A stretch of 43,003 nt of DNA from an uncultured Flavobacteriales bacterium (GTDB taxonomy: Bacteria; Bacteroidota; Bacteroidia; Flavobacteriales_G; Salibacteraceae), in assembly GCA_913062955.1 (NCBI GenBank), contig CAJXZP010000030.1:1-43003 (forward strand), in the 5' to 3' direction. This document shows, piece by piece, positions 26,621 to 37,006 of the stretch; position 1 is the stretch's first letter; each line of letters starts with the position of its first letter. Under the pieces are notes generated by a model. The model worked only from the letters and a program-made list of their open reading frames with translations, made no database searches and had not been told where the DNA came from. The position numbers were made by a program, and so were the translations under genes.

Positions 26621-28024
26621 ATGAGAAGAATTTTACTATTTGTATTTTGTTGTGTAACTCTGTTTTGGGCGGGTTGTACTGGGTCTAGAAGTTATTCTAA
26701 TAAGGCAAAAAAATTACAACAAGCGGGTCTAAATGAAGAAGCTGCAGCCTTTTATTTACAAGCGCTACAAAGGAATCCGAAAAATGTAGACGCCAAAATT
26801 GGATTGAAAACTACGGGGCAAATTCAAATTGAAAAATCTTTAACTTCCTTTTATAAAGCGTATTCCGTAACCAATTATAAGGAAGCGGTATATAAGTATC
26901 AAGAGGCATTAAATTTTGCGAAGCAATACGGGAACTTTGTCAAAATTGAAATTCCGCCTTATTATAATGACTATTACCAAGAGATGTTGGTGGTATACCT
27001 TGCTGTACGGTACGAAACTGCGGGTGACCTTTTGTATGAGGAGAAGTTTAAAGAGGCAAAAATGATCTATTCAGAAATCCTTCGATTAAACCCGGAATAT
27101 AAGGATGTAAAGGAATTGAATTTACAATCTACCATTGAACCTCTTTATCGTCAAGGGGTGGCTTCCTTTAAAACCGAGCAGTATCGTAAGTGTTATGGAA
27201 TTATGTCGAAAGTCTTGGCTAAAAAGAGCAATTATAAGGATGCCATTGATTATAAGGAAAGGGCATTGGAGGAAGGGCAGGTTACGGTAGCTGTTTTAGA
27301 ATTTCAAAGTGCTGTGCCCAGTAAGCAAAGAATTGTACAGTCTATTCAAAGTGCCGTAGTGTCGGGAATCATTAAAACCAATGACCCTTTTATTAAGGTA
27401 TTGGATCGCTCCAATATGAACGATTTAATTCAGGAACAAAAAATTAATGTGAAGGACGCTGCTTATGGTAATTCCGCTATTAAAGCAGGAGAGCTAATGG
27501 GGGCAAATATGTTAATTCAAGGAAAACTCATAAACTACTCGTATTCTGGTGGAAAAATTTCTCGTCAATTAAAGCAAGGTTTTGAAAGTTATAAAGTAAA
27601 GAAAACGAACCCGGAAACAAAGAAAACGTATTACCAAACGTATTACAAAAGAGTGAATTACTGGGAGTTTGAAGGTGCTTCTGCTGTATTTGCCGAGGTT
27701 CAGTACCAACTCATTTCTGCCGAAACAGGAGAGGTAGTGAAAGCGGACGTTTTACGTCAAAAGAATTCGGATTATGTAAACTATGTACAATACAAAGGGA
27801 ATTACAAAAACTTGTACGGTGGTAAATACAGTGGTTCAGGTTCCAAGTTTCAAAAAGGAGATGTTATTTATTCTTCCGGTTCACAGAAAAGAAATTTACG
27901 TCAAAAAGTGACGACCTCTAAAAAAACCTTAAAATCGGAAGAGCAATTGGGTTCTTCTGTTTTGAGTAAAATATCAAACGGGATTGTACGAGGAGTTACC
28001 AATTTTAATACGGATGAGTTATAA
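26621..28024 (+). CDS. CsgG-like lipoprotein with N-terminal TPR-type helices
   Basis: A 467-residue lipoprotein. The signal peptide ends in a lipobox at Cys19 (LFWAGC). Residues about 25-215 contain TPR-like helical repeats (NEEAAAFYLQALQRNPKNVDAK, FKEAKMIYSEILRLNPEYKD). The C-terminal half (about 225-460) resembles the CsgG/curli-assembly fold, with VTVAVLEFQSAVPSKQRI and an IKVLDRSNMNDLIQEQK helix. Such proteins form or regulate outer-membrane secretion pores; pore formation here is not shown. Its stop overlaps the next gene by 11 bp, so the two products are probably made together. Confidence 0.82.
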   Translation: MRRILLFVFCCVTLFWAGCTGSRSYSNKAKKLQQAGLNEEAAAFYLQALQRNPKNVDAKIGLKTTGQIQIEKSLTSFYKAYSVTNYKEAVYKYQEALNFAKQYGNFVKIEIPPYYNDYYQEMLVVYLAVRYETAGDLLYEEKFKEAKMIYSEILRLNPEYKDVKELNLQSTIEPLYRQGVASFKTEQYRKCYGIMSKVLAKKSNYKDAIDYKERALEEGQVTVAVLEFQSAVPSKQRIVQSIQSAVVSGIIKTNDPFIKVLDRSNMNDLIQEQKINVKDAAYGNSAIKAGELMGANMLIQGKLINYSYSGGKISRQLKQGFESYKVKKTNPETKKTYYQTYYKRVNYWEFEGASAVFAEVQYQLISAETGEVVKADVLRQKNSDYVNYVQYKGNYKNLYGGKYSGSGSKFQKGDVIYSSGSQKRNLRQKVTTSKKTLKSEEQLGSSVLSKISNGIVRGVTNFNTDEL

Positions 28025-29420
28025 ATCAATTTTTTACCTAGTCCTTTTCAGTTTTGGACTTTTTTCTAACTGTTCGTCTTCCAAGCAAGTGGCAAAACCA
28101 GCCGAAGTAGTAGGCGATCAGGGGGGCGCAAAACCTCGTTGGGTAACCAGCAGACCGACAGATTCTGGATACTACATCGGTATTGCGGTCGCTTCAAAAA
28201 CAACCACACCCACCACTTATGCTACCATGGCACAAAGGAATGCGTTAAATGAATTGGCCTCTTCCATTGAAGTTAAGGTGAAGTCCAACTCCATGTTGTT
28301 TTCTTTTGAAGAGCAAAATGCATATCGAGATGAATTTAAAGAGTTTGTCCAGGTGAAAACGAATCAAAGTATTGAGAACTATGAACTTGTAGCCACCTGG
28401 GAGAATGCCTATGAGTATTGGGTGTATTACCGGTTATCTAAAACCCAATTTCAAAAAGATAAACAGGAAAGAATTTCCAAAGCAACCGATTTATCCGTGG
28501 GTATTTTGAATCAAGCGGAACAGGAATGGAGTCTTGGAAATTATCGCATGGCCATGATTCATTTTTTTGATGCTTTAAAGCCAATAAAACCCCATTTGGG
28601 TGAGTCATTGGAAGTTACTTTAAATGGGAGTAAGGATGTTTTTTTAGGTAATTATTTATTGACCCAAATTTCCCAAGCCACCCGAGCTTTTGTATTATCT
28701 GGTAAAACCTCCATGATTGAAAATACGTGGGGGAGCCAAGTTTCTAGCGAAAAATTGACATTTCTGGTCCAGAGTCCAGAGCATAAACCTTTAGCTCAAA
28801 TCCCGGTTCAATTTACCTATTCGGAAGGATTGATTAGACCTAGAGATGGCGTGACAAGTAGCTCAGGAATGGTTTTTACGGAAATAAAAAAAATGGGGAA
28901 TACCCATACTTTACAAGAAGTAAAAGCGGTCATTGACTTTCAAGAAATGGTTTTGGGGAACGGGAGGCCAGATGAAATTGATAAACTCATTTTTGAACGT
29001 ATTTCAAACGTTTCGAGTACCATTAAAATAAAAGTGTTAGCCCCTACTATTTATATAGATGCTAAAGAATTGGCCTCTGGGAGAGGGAATACCACAACTT
29101 TAAAAAAAGCGTTTGAATTAGAAGCAAATCAATTAGGGTTTCTTTCCACTAAATCCAGAAAAGAAGCAGATTTAATTGTTGAAATTACTGCGAATACACA
29201 AAATGCGGGGGAGTCCTATGATTTGAAATATGTATACTTAAATGCACAAATTAAAGTAGTGGAACAGAAAACCCAAGCGGTAGTTTATCAAGAGGCTATT
29301 TCAAAACTCAAAGGAGTGGGTGCCACCTATAAGGAAGCTTCATTACAGGCTTATGGAAAAGCGAAAGACCAAGTAAGACAAAAGATTGTACCTCGTTTCT
29401 ACCGAAGATATACCAACTAA
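28014..29420 (+). CDS. LPP20-like lipoprotein, partner of the CsgG-like protein
   Basis: A 468-residue lipoprotein. The signal peptide leads to Cys20 (LFSNCSSSK; Asn just before the Cys is unusual). Residues about 40-150 resemble the LPP20 domain (KPRWVTSRPTDSGYYIGIAVA, AQRNALNELASSIEVKV, EYWVYYRLSKTQF). The rest is helical then beta-rich, with a late domain (about 350-460) that may be a second LPP20/CsgG-like module. ATG 28014 overlaps the previous stop (ATGAGTTATAA); an in-frame start 30 bp upstream would place extra polar residues before the signal peptide. LPP20 and CsgG-like pairs are typically outer-membrane partners. The stop overlaps that of xerD by 4 bp. Confidence 0.8.
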   Translation: MSYKSIFYLVLFSFGLFSNCSSSKQVAKPAEVVGDQGGAKPRWVTSRPTDSGYYIGIAVASKTTTPTTYATMAQRNALNELASSIEVKVKSNSMLFSFEEQNAYRDEFKEFVQVKTNQSIENYELVATWENAYEYWVYYRLSKTQFQKDKQERISKATDLSVGILNQAEQEWSLGNYRMAMIHFFDALKPIKPHLGESLEVTLNGSKDVFLGNYLLTQISQATRAFVLSGKTSMIENTWGSQVSSEKLTFLVQSPEHKPLAQIPVQFTYSEGLIRPRDGVTSSSGMVFTEIKKMGNTHTLQEVKAVIDFQEMVLGNGRPDEIDKLIFERISNVSSTIKIKVLAPTIYIDAKELASGRGNTTTLKKAFELEANQLGFLSTKSRKEADLIVEITANTQNAGESYDLKYVYLNAQIKVVEQKTQAVVYQEAISKLKGVGATYKEASLQAYGKAKDQVRQKIVPRFYRRYTN

Positions 29421-30319
29421 CTTCGGGGATGGAACTGGATAATGGCATCCAGTAAATCGGCTTGGTTTAAATGAGTGTAAATCTCGGTAGTGGTGATCGA
29501 TTCATGGCCCAACATATCTTGGATGGCCCGTAAATCAGCTCCCCGTTGCAACAACTCTGTCGCAAAAGAATGACGTAAGGTATGGGGACTAATATTCTTT
29601 TTGATTCCTGCCTTTTCCGTAAGCGTTTTAATAATAGTGAAAATCATAACCCGAGTTAATTGCTTTCCTCTTCTATTTAAAAACAAAAAATCTTCCTGTC
29701 CTTTTTGAACCGGTACATGGATACGGACTTCCTTCATATATAGAAGAATATGCTTTTTTGCCATTCCACCTAAAGGAACGAGTCTTTGTTTATCCCCTTT
29801 GCCAGTCACTCGAATAAATTCATCTTCAAAATAAATATTCGATATTTTAAGGTTTACTAGTTCGCTTACCCGTAAACCACACCCATATAAAACTTCAATT
29901 ATCGCTAAATTTCGTTCTCCTTCTGGTTTACTACGATCAATTTGTTTCAGGAGTAATTCCACTTCCTCATTGCTTAAAGTATCTGGTAATTTTCTTCCTA
30001 CTCGAGCGGTTTCAATCAATTCGGCCGGATTATTATCTATGATGTCATCCATCAGCAAGAATTTGTAAAATGCTTTGATGCCCGAAAGAATACGGTTTTG
30101 AGAAGTAATCGCTAATCCAAGTGCCGTAACGTAATGTAGAAAACCTCGAATGTGTTCGGTAGTTACTCGGGTAGGCGACACATTTGGATATTCCATTTCC
30201 ATAAACTGTTCCAATTTATTTAAATCTTCTAGGTAACCTACCAAAGTATTTTCGGATAAAGAACGCTCTATCCGTAAATAGGCTTTGAACTCATTTTTAT
30301 AGACATTCCAATTTGACAT
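29417..30319 (-). CDS. xerD: Site-specific tyrosine recombinase XerD
   Basis: A 300-residue recombinase expected to resolve chromosome dimers at dif with a Xer partner or alone. The N-terminal SAM-like DNA-binding domain covers about residues 1-90. The catalytic set is complete: Arg150 (CGLRVSEL), Lys174 (GKGDKQR), His246 and Arg249 (HTLRHSFATELL), His272 (LGHESITTT) and nucleophile Tyr281 (IYTHL). The length and the absence of the extra helix typical of integron integrases identify it as housekeeping XerD rather than IntI. It lies 10 kb from the cassette-like array, so linkage is weak. Confidence 0.93.
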   Translation of the reverse strand: MSNWNVYKNEFKAYLRIERSLSENTLVGYLEDLNKLEQFMEMEYPNVSPTRVTTEHIRGFLHYVTALGLAITSQNRILSGIKAFYKFLLMDDIIDNNPAELIETARVGRKLPDTLSNEEVELLLKQIDRSKPEGERNLAIIEVLYGCGLRVSELVNLKISNIYFEDEFIRVTGKGDKQRLVPLGGMAKKHILLYMKEVRIHVPVQKGQEDFLFLNRRGKQLTRVMIFTIIKTLTEKAGIKKNISPHTLRHSFATELLQRGADLRAIQDMLGHESITTTEIYTHLNQADLLDAIIQFHPRS

Positions 30320-30382
30320 ATCGTCTGTTTAAAATCAATTTAAGATTTGTTAACGGCTGAAATTTAATGATATGCACCCGAA

Positions 30383-30862
30383 ATGGTAACTAATAACACT
30401 AAAAATACGTACGTTTTTTTAGACCGTAAATTGATTACGGTGGCGGACTCTAGGTTTGCTTCAACAAAATTAAGAGATATGAACACGTATAGAGAACAAG
30501 CGAGTACAAACAATATCACCGAGTCATTGTTTAAAACAAATTATGAAGCGAATTCTAATTTCCCTATTACGACCGAGGTAGTCGGATTATCGTTGTTTCA
30601 AATGCCGGCTATTTACCATCATTTAAGTGAAGGTACCCAATTATCACTGTATTACAATTATGGAGCCGCCAATGCACAGCAAGTTGTGGAGATTTACTTT
30701 AAAAACTTCAAGTTAGGGTATTTACCAAATGCTACCGCTTCTTTAATTGAAAAAGTGTTGATGCATGGCTTTGACCTCAAGGTGAAAGTAACTCAAATAA
30801 TCAAGAAAAAATACATGCCTATTAGCACCTTGGGTATTCTTATTAACGAAAACTATTTATAA
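30383..30862 (+). CDS. Stand-alone HIRAN-like domain protein
   Basis: A 159-residue soluble protein. Residues about 62-155 fit the HIRAN pattern: TTEVVGLSLFQ, GTQLSLYYNYG, VVEIYFKNFKLGYLPNATASLIEKVL and a final beta strand. HIRAN domains bind DNA 3' ends or damaged DNA in larger helicases; stand-alone forms are common in bacteria and poorly understood. The first 60 residues are polar and unassigned. It is followed after 19 bp by a small unknown gene and then by pgi, all on the same strand, so the three may form a transcript. The match is by eye and moderate. Confidence 0.65.
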   Translation: MVTNNTKNTYVFLDRKLITVADSRFASTKLRDMNTYREQASTNNITESLFKTNYEANSNFPITTEVVGLSLFQMPAIYHHLSEGTQLSLYYNYGAANAQQVVEIYFKNFKLGYLPNATASLIEKVLMHGFDLKVKVTQIIKKKYMPISTLGILINENYL

Positions 30863-30881
30863 ACCGATAAGAACCATTTCC

Positions 30882-31322
30882 ATGAAAACGATTCATCAAA
30901 TAAAAGCCGTTTCTAGACAAAAGAATAAGCCCTCAAATGTATCTAAGGTAGAATGGGCTAATGCCATAAATTGGACCATCGAGGCATGGAAATGTCATTT
31001 AAAAGGGCAGACATGGATTCATGATTTCGTGATCAAATGTCCGGAGCAGTATTTTTTAATGCTGAATGAAAAAGGACAGTTCATTTTCCCTTTGAAAAGT
31101 GTACGATTTGAAGATAACGATGCCAATACGGCCTGGGCCGTTCGTTTACGTCATGGAATCCAAGAAATGCGTATAAAAGGAGAGTGGAACGAATCTATGG
31201 AGTGGACCAAGGTTTTACGCCAATTGATCCGTTATCAAGGGGTTTCACCAAATCAAGATGCCTTAAAAAAACGGCAAGCCATAAAAGGATATAAATTGAT
31301 TAGAATTAAGCCTGCGGCTTAA
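30882..31322 (+). CDS. Hypothetical protein
   Basis: A 146-residue basic protein of unknown function without signal peptide or membrane segment. It is rich in Lys, Trp and Ile, with Trp clusters (NWTIEAWKCHLKGQTW) and a C-terminal basic tail. The basic charge could suit nucleic-acid binding (inference). It lies between the HIRAN-like gene (19-bp gap) and pgi (32-bp gap), probably in one transcript. Confidence 0.6.
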   Translation: MKTIHQIKAVSRQKNKPSNVSKVEWANAINWTIEAWKCHLKGQTWIHDFVIKCPEQYFLMLNEKGQFIFPLKSVRFEDNDANTAWAVRLRHGIQEMRIKGEWNESMEWTKVLRQLIRYQGVSPNQDALKKRQAIKGYKLIRIKPAA

Positions 31323-31354
31323 GCTTATGTCGTAAAAATGCTTTGTTTTGTGGC

Positions 31355-32986
31355 ATGTTTTCAACCAATCCAACACAGACCACCGCATGGAAGAATCTAT
31401 TGGCTCATTATGAACTGATTAAAGAAGAATCCATCGCAAATAGGTTGACGGATAATTGTAGTCGTTTTGAAAATTTCTCCCTTTCTACAGAAGAATTATT
31501 GTTTGATTTTTCAAAAAACAATATTTCTTCAAAAACCGTGGACCTTTTAACGGAACTAGCTAAGCAATGTGGTTTAGTAGGCCAAATTGAAGCCCTTTAT
31601 TCAGGGGCGATTTTGAATACTTCGGAGAAAAGATCTGCGTTGCATACGGCATTACGATCCTCTCATTCAGATGAAGTTGTAGTGGATGGGGAAAACATTA
31701 TTCCTAAAATTCATCAAGAATTACATAAAATCAAAAAATTTTCGAATAAATTACATGAAGGTGATTTATTAGGCTTTACAGGAAAGCCAATTGATACAGT
31801 CGTCAACATTGGAGTTGGAGGATCTGATTTAGGGCCATTAATGGTGGTGGAATCACTGAAGCCGTATCAGGTTAAAGGTATTTCAACCCATTTTATTTCC
31901 AATGTAGATGGGAGTTTATTATCAGAGATTTTAGGTGAAATTAATCCCGAAACTACCTTGTTTTTAGTGGCTAGTAAAACCTTTACTACCCAAGAAACGA
32001 TGACCAATGCCTTTTCGGCTAGAGTATGGTTAATTAATGCTCTTGGAAGTGAGGTTGCGGTAAATCGACACTTTGTAGCCATGTCTACTCAAAAAGACAA
32101 GGTGATGGAATTTGGGGTTAGTGAGGATAACATATTTACTTTTTGGGACTGGGTAGGAGGTCGATATTCCTTATGGTCATCCATTGGGTTAAGTATTTCT
32201 TTGTCTATTGGTCATGATAATTTCTCGCAATTATTAGCGGGTGCAAAAGAAATGGACGTCCATTTCCGTTCGCAAAAACTGGAAACTAACATTCCAGTTA
32301 TGATGGCTTTAATTAGTATTTGGAATGTGAATTTTAATGGCTATGGGACGGAAGCAATATTACCTTACAGCCATGATATGCAGTACTTTCCGATGTATCT
32401 GCAACAGTTGGGGATGGAAAGTAATGGAAAGACTTTAGATCGAAATGGAAAATCAATTGCCTATGCCACCAGTCCAGTAATTTGGGGTGAGTGTGGAACC
32501 AATGGGCAGCATTCATTTTACCAATTAATTCACCAAGGATCGCAAAAAATACCCTGTGACTTTATTGGGTTCGCTCAAAGTCAACATCCCGTAGGTGATC
32601 ATCATGAAAAATTGATGGCTAACTTCTTTGCGCAAACCGAAGGCTTAATGAATGGTAAAACGGAAGCTTTGGTTCGTCAAGAGAGTCCGTTGGTATCCGA
32701 AGATTTAGTTCCCTTTAAAGTGTTTAAAGGTGGGGTACCTACCAATACTATTTTGATGAAAGAATTATCGCCTAAAAATTTAGGGGCTTTAATTTCTATG
32801 TACGAGCATAAAACCTTTGTACAAGGGGCTATTTGGAATATTAATAGCTTTGATCAGTGGGGGGTAGAACTGGGAAAAAATCTAGCCAATACCATCCTAC
32901 CGGAACTTAAAAACGAGCATGAAATCTCATCGCACGATTGTTCCACAAATGGCTTAATCAATCAATACAAGGAATTTAGAAAGTAA
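31355..32986 (+). CDS. pgi: Glucose-6-phosphate isomerase
   Basis: A 543-residue enzyme interconverting glucose-6-phosphate and fructose-6-phosphate in glycolysis and gluconeogenesis. Recognised motifs are the phosphate-binding VGGSDLGPLMVVESL, VASKTFTTQETMTNA, GGRYSLWSSIGLS, the active-site GTNGQHSFYQLIHQG and the C-terminal signature GAIWNINSFDQWGVELGK. The length fits the long E. coli-type enzyme. ATG 31355 was preferred over a TTG at 31343. The gene ends 8 bp from the convergent ybaB. Confidence 0.95.
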   Translation: MFSTNPTQTTAWKNLLAHYELIKEESIANRLTDNCSRFENFSLSTEELLFDFSKNNISSKTVDLLTELAKQCGLVGQIEALYSGAILNTSEKRSALHTALRSSHSDEVVVDGENIIPKIHQELHKIKKFSNKLHEGDLLGFTGKPIDTVVNIGVGGSDLGPLMVVESLKPYQVKGISTHFISNVDGSLLSEILGEINPETTLFLVASKTFTTQETMTNAFSARVWLINALGSEVAVNRHFVAMSTQKDKVMEFGVSEDNIFTFWDWVGGRYSLWSSIGLSISLSIGHDNFSQLLAGAKEMDVHFRSQKLETNIPVMMALISIWNVNFNGYGTEAILPYSHDMQYFPMYLQQLGMESNGKTLDRNGKSIAYATSPVIWGECGTNGQHSFYQLIHQGSQKIPCDFIGFAQSQHPVGDHHEKLMANFFAQTEGLMNGKTEALVRQESPLVSEDLVPFKVFKGGVPTNTILMKELSPKNLGALISMYEHKTFVQGAIWNINSFDQWGVELGKNLANTILPELKNEHEISSHDCSTNGLINQYKEFRK

Positions 32987-32994
32987 GCACGTAT

Positions 32995-33303
32995 TTAACC
33001 CATTAACCCATCCAATCCAGGGATGTTGGGCATGTTTTCTTTCATCACCATTTTTAATTCCTCTTGCTGCATTAAATCCGCTTTTTCCAAGGCCTTATTT
33101 AATGTTATCACTAATTCATCTTCAAATTGCTCTTTGTCATCGTATATTTCTTGGTCAATTCGGATGTCTATGATTTGACGGTTTCCGTTGGCAATGACTT
33201 CGATTTGTTGACTAGGGGAAAGAGAACGAACGTAGGTATCGTTCATTCTCTTTGCTAATTCTTCTTTGCCTTGATGGATTTTGTTTTTGATGTCTCCAAA
33301 CAT
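32995..33303 (-). CDS. ybaB: YbaB/EbfC-family nucleoid-associated protein
   Basis: A 102-residue small DNA-binding protein. The family hallmarks are a helical N terminus with the pattern FGDIKNKIHQGKEEL, a central beta strand pair (QIEVIANGNRQIIDIRID) and a helical C terminus (LVITLNKALEKADLMQQEELK). It ends in a Gly/Met-rich tail (NIPGLDGLMG), as typical relatives do. It begins 3 bp after the methylmalonyl-CoA mutase large-subunit gene, so it is the third gene of that operon; no functional link is known. Confidence 0.88.
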   Translation of the reverse strand: MFGDIKNKIHQGKEELAKRMNDTYVRSLSPSQQIEVIANGNRQIIDIRIDQEIYDDKEQFEDELVITLNKALEKADLMQQEELKMVMKENMPNIPGLDGLMG

Positions 33304-33306
33304 GAG

Positions 33307-35457
33307 TTATTGTTTTTGAGCCTCAATAAGGATATCTAAAATCTCTAATGCGGCTTTGGAAATATTGGTGCCTGGTCCAAAAATCCCTAATACTCCAGCT
33401 GCGTATAAAAACTCGTAATCTTGCTGTGGAATAACGCCTCCTGCAACTACCATGATGTCTTCACGACCTAAAGTTTTTAATTCTTTAATAACTTGAGGTA
33501 CTAATGTTTTATGTCCTGCGGCTAAAGAAGATATACCTAGAATATGTACGTCATTCTCTACGGCTTGTTTGGCTGCTTCTGCCGGGGTTTGAAATAGAGG
33601 GCCGATGTCTACATCAAAGCCCATATCGGCAAATGAAGTTGAAATTACCTTGGCACCACGATCATGTCCATCTTGACCCATTTTAGCCACCATTATACGA
33701 GGTTGTCTACCGGCTAATTTGGCAAACTGTGCTGTCTTTTCAACGGCAATTTTGTAATCCTTGTTATCCATAGCTTCTGATGAGTATACTCCTTTTACGG
33801 ATTGTGTGGTGGCTTTAAATCGTCCAAATGTGGTTTCCATTGCCGATGAAATTTCACCCAGTGTGGCTCTTAATCTTGCGGCATCTACCGCTAGTTCTAA
33901 TAAATTTCCCTTTCCTGATTTCGCAGCCTCTGCTAATTTAGCCAATGCAGCTTCACATTCAGCCGTATTTCTAGATTTTTTAATAGCGTTAATGCGTTCA
34001 ATTTGGGATAAACGAACCGCTGTATTATCTACATCTAAAATTTCTAATTCTTCGTTGTCCGTATTGACTTGAAATTTGTTAACCCCCACAATAACATCTT
34101 TTCCCGAGTCAATCCGAGCTTGCTTTCTAGCCGCAGCTTCTTCAATTCTTAGTTTGGGTAATCCCGTTTCAATGGCTTTGGTCATTCCTCCCAATTCTTC
34201 CACTTCTTGAATTAAAGTCCACGCTTTCTCTACCAATTGATTCGTTAGGAATTCTATATATTTAGAACCACCCCAAGGATCAACGACTTGGGTAATACCG
34301 GTTTCTTCTTGTAAGTAAATCTGTGTGTTACGTGCAATTCGTGCCGAGAAATCAGTAGGTAAGGCAATGGCTTCATCCAATGCGTTGGTGTGTAAAGATT
34401 GTGTTCCACCTAGCGCTGCAGCTAAGGCTTCAATGGTCGTACGGGCTACATTGTTAAACGGATCTTGCTCGGTTAAACTCCATCCGGAGGTTTGACAATG
34501 GGTTCTTAATGCGAGTGATTTTTCGTTTTTAGGATGGAATTGCTTGATCAGTTTAGACCAAATTAAACGACCAGCACGCATTTTTGCAATTTCCATGAAG
34601 TGATTCATACCAATGGCCCAGAAGAACGATAATCGGGGTGCAAATTGATCAATATCTAAACCGGTAGCAATTCCGGTACGAACATATTCTAAACCATCCG
34701 CTAGGGTATACGCTAATTCAATATCAGCGGTAGCTCCCGCTTCTTGCATATGGTACCCCGAAATTGAAATCGAGTTAAATTTCGGCATGTTCTTAGACGT
34801 GTACTGAAAAATATCCGCAATAATTCGCATCGATGGTGTAGGAGGGTAGATGTACGTATTCCGTACCATAAACTCCTTCAAAATATCGTTTTGAATCGTT
34901 CCTGCCAACAACTCAGGTTTCACCCCTTGTTCTTCTGCAGCCACAATATAGAACGCCATAATAGGAAGTACAGCTCCATTCATAGTCATCGAAACCGACA
35001 TTTTATCCAATGGAATTTGATCGAAAAGGATTTTCATATCCTCCACGGAATCAATAGCAACACCGGCTTTACCTACATCGCCTTCCACACGTTCGTGATC
35101 GGAATCATATCCTCGGTGAGTCGCTAAATCAAAAGCTACCGACAGTCCTTTTTGTCCCGCCTCTAAGTTTCTTCTGTAAAATGCATTCGATTCTTCTGCC
35201 GTACTAAATCCGGCATACTGACGTACTGTCCATGCTCTAGAAGAATACATGGTGGAGTATGGCCCCCGTAAATATGGAGGGATACCCGCTACATATCCCG
35301 TTGGAATAACCGCATTATTTGGAACCCCATCCATATCGGATGGTATTTCAATTTGTTCTGGAGCTTTCCAAAAGCTCACATTTTCAACTGCAATATTCTC
35401 AGAACCATTGGATTTCAATGCTTCTTTGATATTTATATGTTTGAAGTTTTTACGCAT
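33307..35457 (-). CDS. mutB: Methylmalonyl-CoA mutase, large (catalytic) subunit
   Basis: A 716-residue adenosylcobalamin-dependent enzyme that converts succinyl-CoA and methylmalonyl-CoA. The TIM-barrel substrate domain has [33 protein letters not shown] and the [17 protein letters not shown] active-site region. The C-terminal cobalamin domain carries the cobalt ligand His598 in [10 protein letters not shown], followed by the dimethylbenzimidazole-off motif region [11 protein letters not shown]. It starts 11 bp after the small subunit gene. In Bacteroidota the pathway makes or uses propionate. All key residues are present. Confidence 0.96.
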   Translation of the reverse strand: MRKNFKHINIKEALKSNGSENIAVENVSFWKAPEQIEIPSDMDGVPNNAVIPTGYVAGIPPYLRGPYSTMYSSRAWTVRQYAGFSTAEESNAFYRRNLEAGQKGLSVAFDLATHRGYDSDHERVEGDVGKAGVAIDSVEDMKILFDQIPLDKMSVSMTMNGAVLPIMAFYIVAAEEQGVKPELLAGTIQNDILKEFMVRNTYIYPPTPSMRIIADIFQYTSKNMPKFNSISISGYHMQEAGATADIELAYTLADGLEYVRTGIATGLDIDQFAPRLSFFWAIGMNHFMEIAKMRAGRLIWSKLIKQFHPKNEKSLALRTHCQTSGWSLTEQDPFNNVARTTIEALAAALGGTQSLHTNALDEAIALPTDFSARIARNTQIYLQEETGITQVVDPWGGSKYIEFLTNQLVEKAWTLIQEVEELGGMTKAIETGLPKLRIEEAAARKQARIDSGKDVIVGVNKFQVNTDNEELEILDVDNTAVRLSQIERINAIKKSRNTAECEAALAKLAEAAKSGKGNLLELAVDAARLRATLGEISSAMETTFGRFKATTQSVKGVYSSEAMDNKDYKIAVEKTAQFAKLAGRQPRIMVAKMGQDGHDRGAKVISTSFADMGFDVDIGPLFQTPAEAAKQAVENDVHILGISSLAAGHKTLVPQVIKELKTLGREDIMVVAGGVIPQQDYEFLYAAGVLGIFGPGTNISKAALEILDILIEAQKQ

Positions 35458-35468
35458 GTTGAAATATT

Positions 35469-36815
35469 CTATAATTTATTAATCGCATCCGATAAACGAA
35501 CACCTTTAATCTTGTTCTTTGCTTTTTCCGAAAAAAGTTTTTCTTTGTCCTCGAGAGGATTAGGGTATTTATTTACTCCTAAAACCGTCAGATCTCCAGA
35601 TTCTGCTTTCGCCCATTCTGCTTCCCGATTTTCGGCAATCATACTCGGAATGGTACCGTTGTCCATATTGGGTTTAAATCCTCCGGTATCTTCCAGTGAA
35701 ACAAATAACTCCCAGGTTTTCTCTGCGATTTTTTCCGTTAAAGATTCAATGAAATAGGATCCAGAAGCGACATCAACTACTTTGCCTGCAAAGGCTTCAT
35801 CTCTAATAATTAACTGGGTGTTTCTAGCCATACGTTCTGAAAAACCGTTGGACCAACGTACGGAGTTATCAAAAGGTAATACCGTAATAGATTGACACCC
35901 TCCAATTACAGCCGAAAGGGCTTGGGTAGAACTACGTAACATATTATTATTGATATCCAATACGGTTTGATTCCACGCACTGGTAATTCCATGCACCCTA
36001 ATGGCATGGTTTTCTACTCCGTATTCCTTTAATACAATGCTCCAAATCGCTTTAAATGCACGGTATTTAGCAATTTCAGAAAAGTAATCTGTTCCAGTTG
36101 CAAAGGAGAAGCTAATCAATTTAGCCGCATCCGCTGGTGCAATTTCGTTGGCTACCATTTCTGAAAAAATCTCGTGAGCTAATGCCATACTAACGGCTAA
36201 TTGCTGCACATTAGAACCACCTTGGTTAAAGAAATTATCACCACTTACGTTGATCAAACTCATTTTTGGAAAGTATTCCAATACCTTATTGGCTAATTCG
36301 ATACGTTCTTCTAAATCTCCCATTCGGTGGTAAAACACTTCAAACGTACCTTCAAAATTTCGAGTGTCGTAATCGTTATCATTGCACCAGAAATAGTAAT
36401 TCTTGATTAAATCGTAGGTTGCATTTTTAAAACGAACCTCAATATGTTCCGGTAAAATATCTTTAAATAAGATATCAAAGTTGATGTTGTAGGGAACGCT
36501 GATTTTAACGGAATCTACACCTGCATTTAATGCTTCCAACATTTTCGTGTTGGCCATGGCAGGTTTCCTGCAATTAAACTCTTGAGTGATGTACCAGTTG
36601 TCCTTGGTGTGGCTTGATTTTACGGACTGTGTCACAAAATCTGAAAATTCAGATGAAGGTGCGTTTTCAGTCGTGTAATTGGGTTGGATTTCAATCCCAT
36701 CTTGCGTGAATCGGGAGAGCGATTTAAGCTCTTTACCTTTTAAATCTGCAATGATTTTTTCTTGCCATTCTTGATGACTAGTGGTTTGAAATTCTTTAAA
36801 ATTCAATTTTTCCAT
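35469..36815 (-). CDS. mutA: Methylmalonyl-CoA mutase, small subunit
   Basis: A 448-residue non-catalytic partner of MutB. It has the TIM-barrel fold of the large subunit ([37 protein letters not shown]) but no cobalamin-binding domain: the chain ends soon after the barrel. That makes it shorter than typical 600-residue small subunits, which keep a degenerate cobalamin domain; the short type is seen in other Bacteroidota as far as I recall. First gene of the mutA-mutB-ybaB operon, transcribed away from tex. Confidence 0.93.
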   Translation of the reverse strand: MEKLNFKEFQTTSHQEWQEKIIADLKGKELKSLSRFTQDGIEIQPNYTTENAPSSEFSDFVTQSVKSSHTKDNWYITQEFNCRKPAMANTKMLEALNAGVDSVKISVPYNINFDILFKDILPEHIEVRFKNATYDLIKNYYFWCNDNDYDTRNFEGTFEVFYHRMGDLEERIELANKVLEYFPKMSLINVSGDNFFNQGGSNVQQLAVSMALAHEIFSEMVANEIAPADAAKLISFSFATGTDYFSEIAKYRAFKAIWSIVLKEYGVENHAIRVHGITSAWNQTVLDINNNMLRSSTQALSAVIGGCQSITVLPFDNSVRWSNGFSERMARNTQLIIRDEAFAGKVVDVASGSYFIESLTEKIAEKTWELFVSLEDTGGFKPNMDNGTIPSMIAENREAEWAKAESGDLTVLGVNKYPNPLEDKEKLFSEKAKNKIKGVRLSDAINKL

Positions 36816-37006
36816 GAACTATTATTTATTCCGTTGAATAGGTCACGAAAGTAAGATTTTGTAAGGGATTAGTCTCGTTTGAATACTCGGTTTTTGAACA
36901 GGACTACGTGGGTAAAAACAAGCGGAATTTCCATTAAAATAAAGGAATAAAGTACGGCCTGTTGGAGGTAAATATTTACTTTGGCCTCCCTTAAAAACAC
37001 CATTGT

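Noticed and set aside
29402-29426. CCGAAG/CTTCGG hairpin as a bidirectional terminator
   Set aside because: The stem is only 6 bp with a 13-nt loop and neither side has a T-tract.
29417-30319. XerD as integrase of the cassette-like array
   Set aside because: Length and motifs are those of housekeeping XerD, the extra IntI helix is missing, and the gene is 10 kb away among core genes.
33761-34072. Open frame antisense to methylmalonyl-CoA mutase
   Set aside because: The opposite strand is an unmistakable conserved enzyme; the antisense frame shows no domain and is a codon-use shadow.
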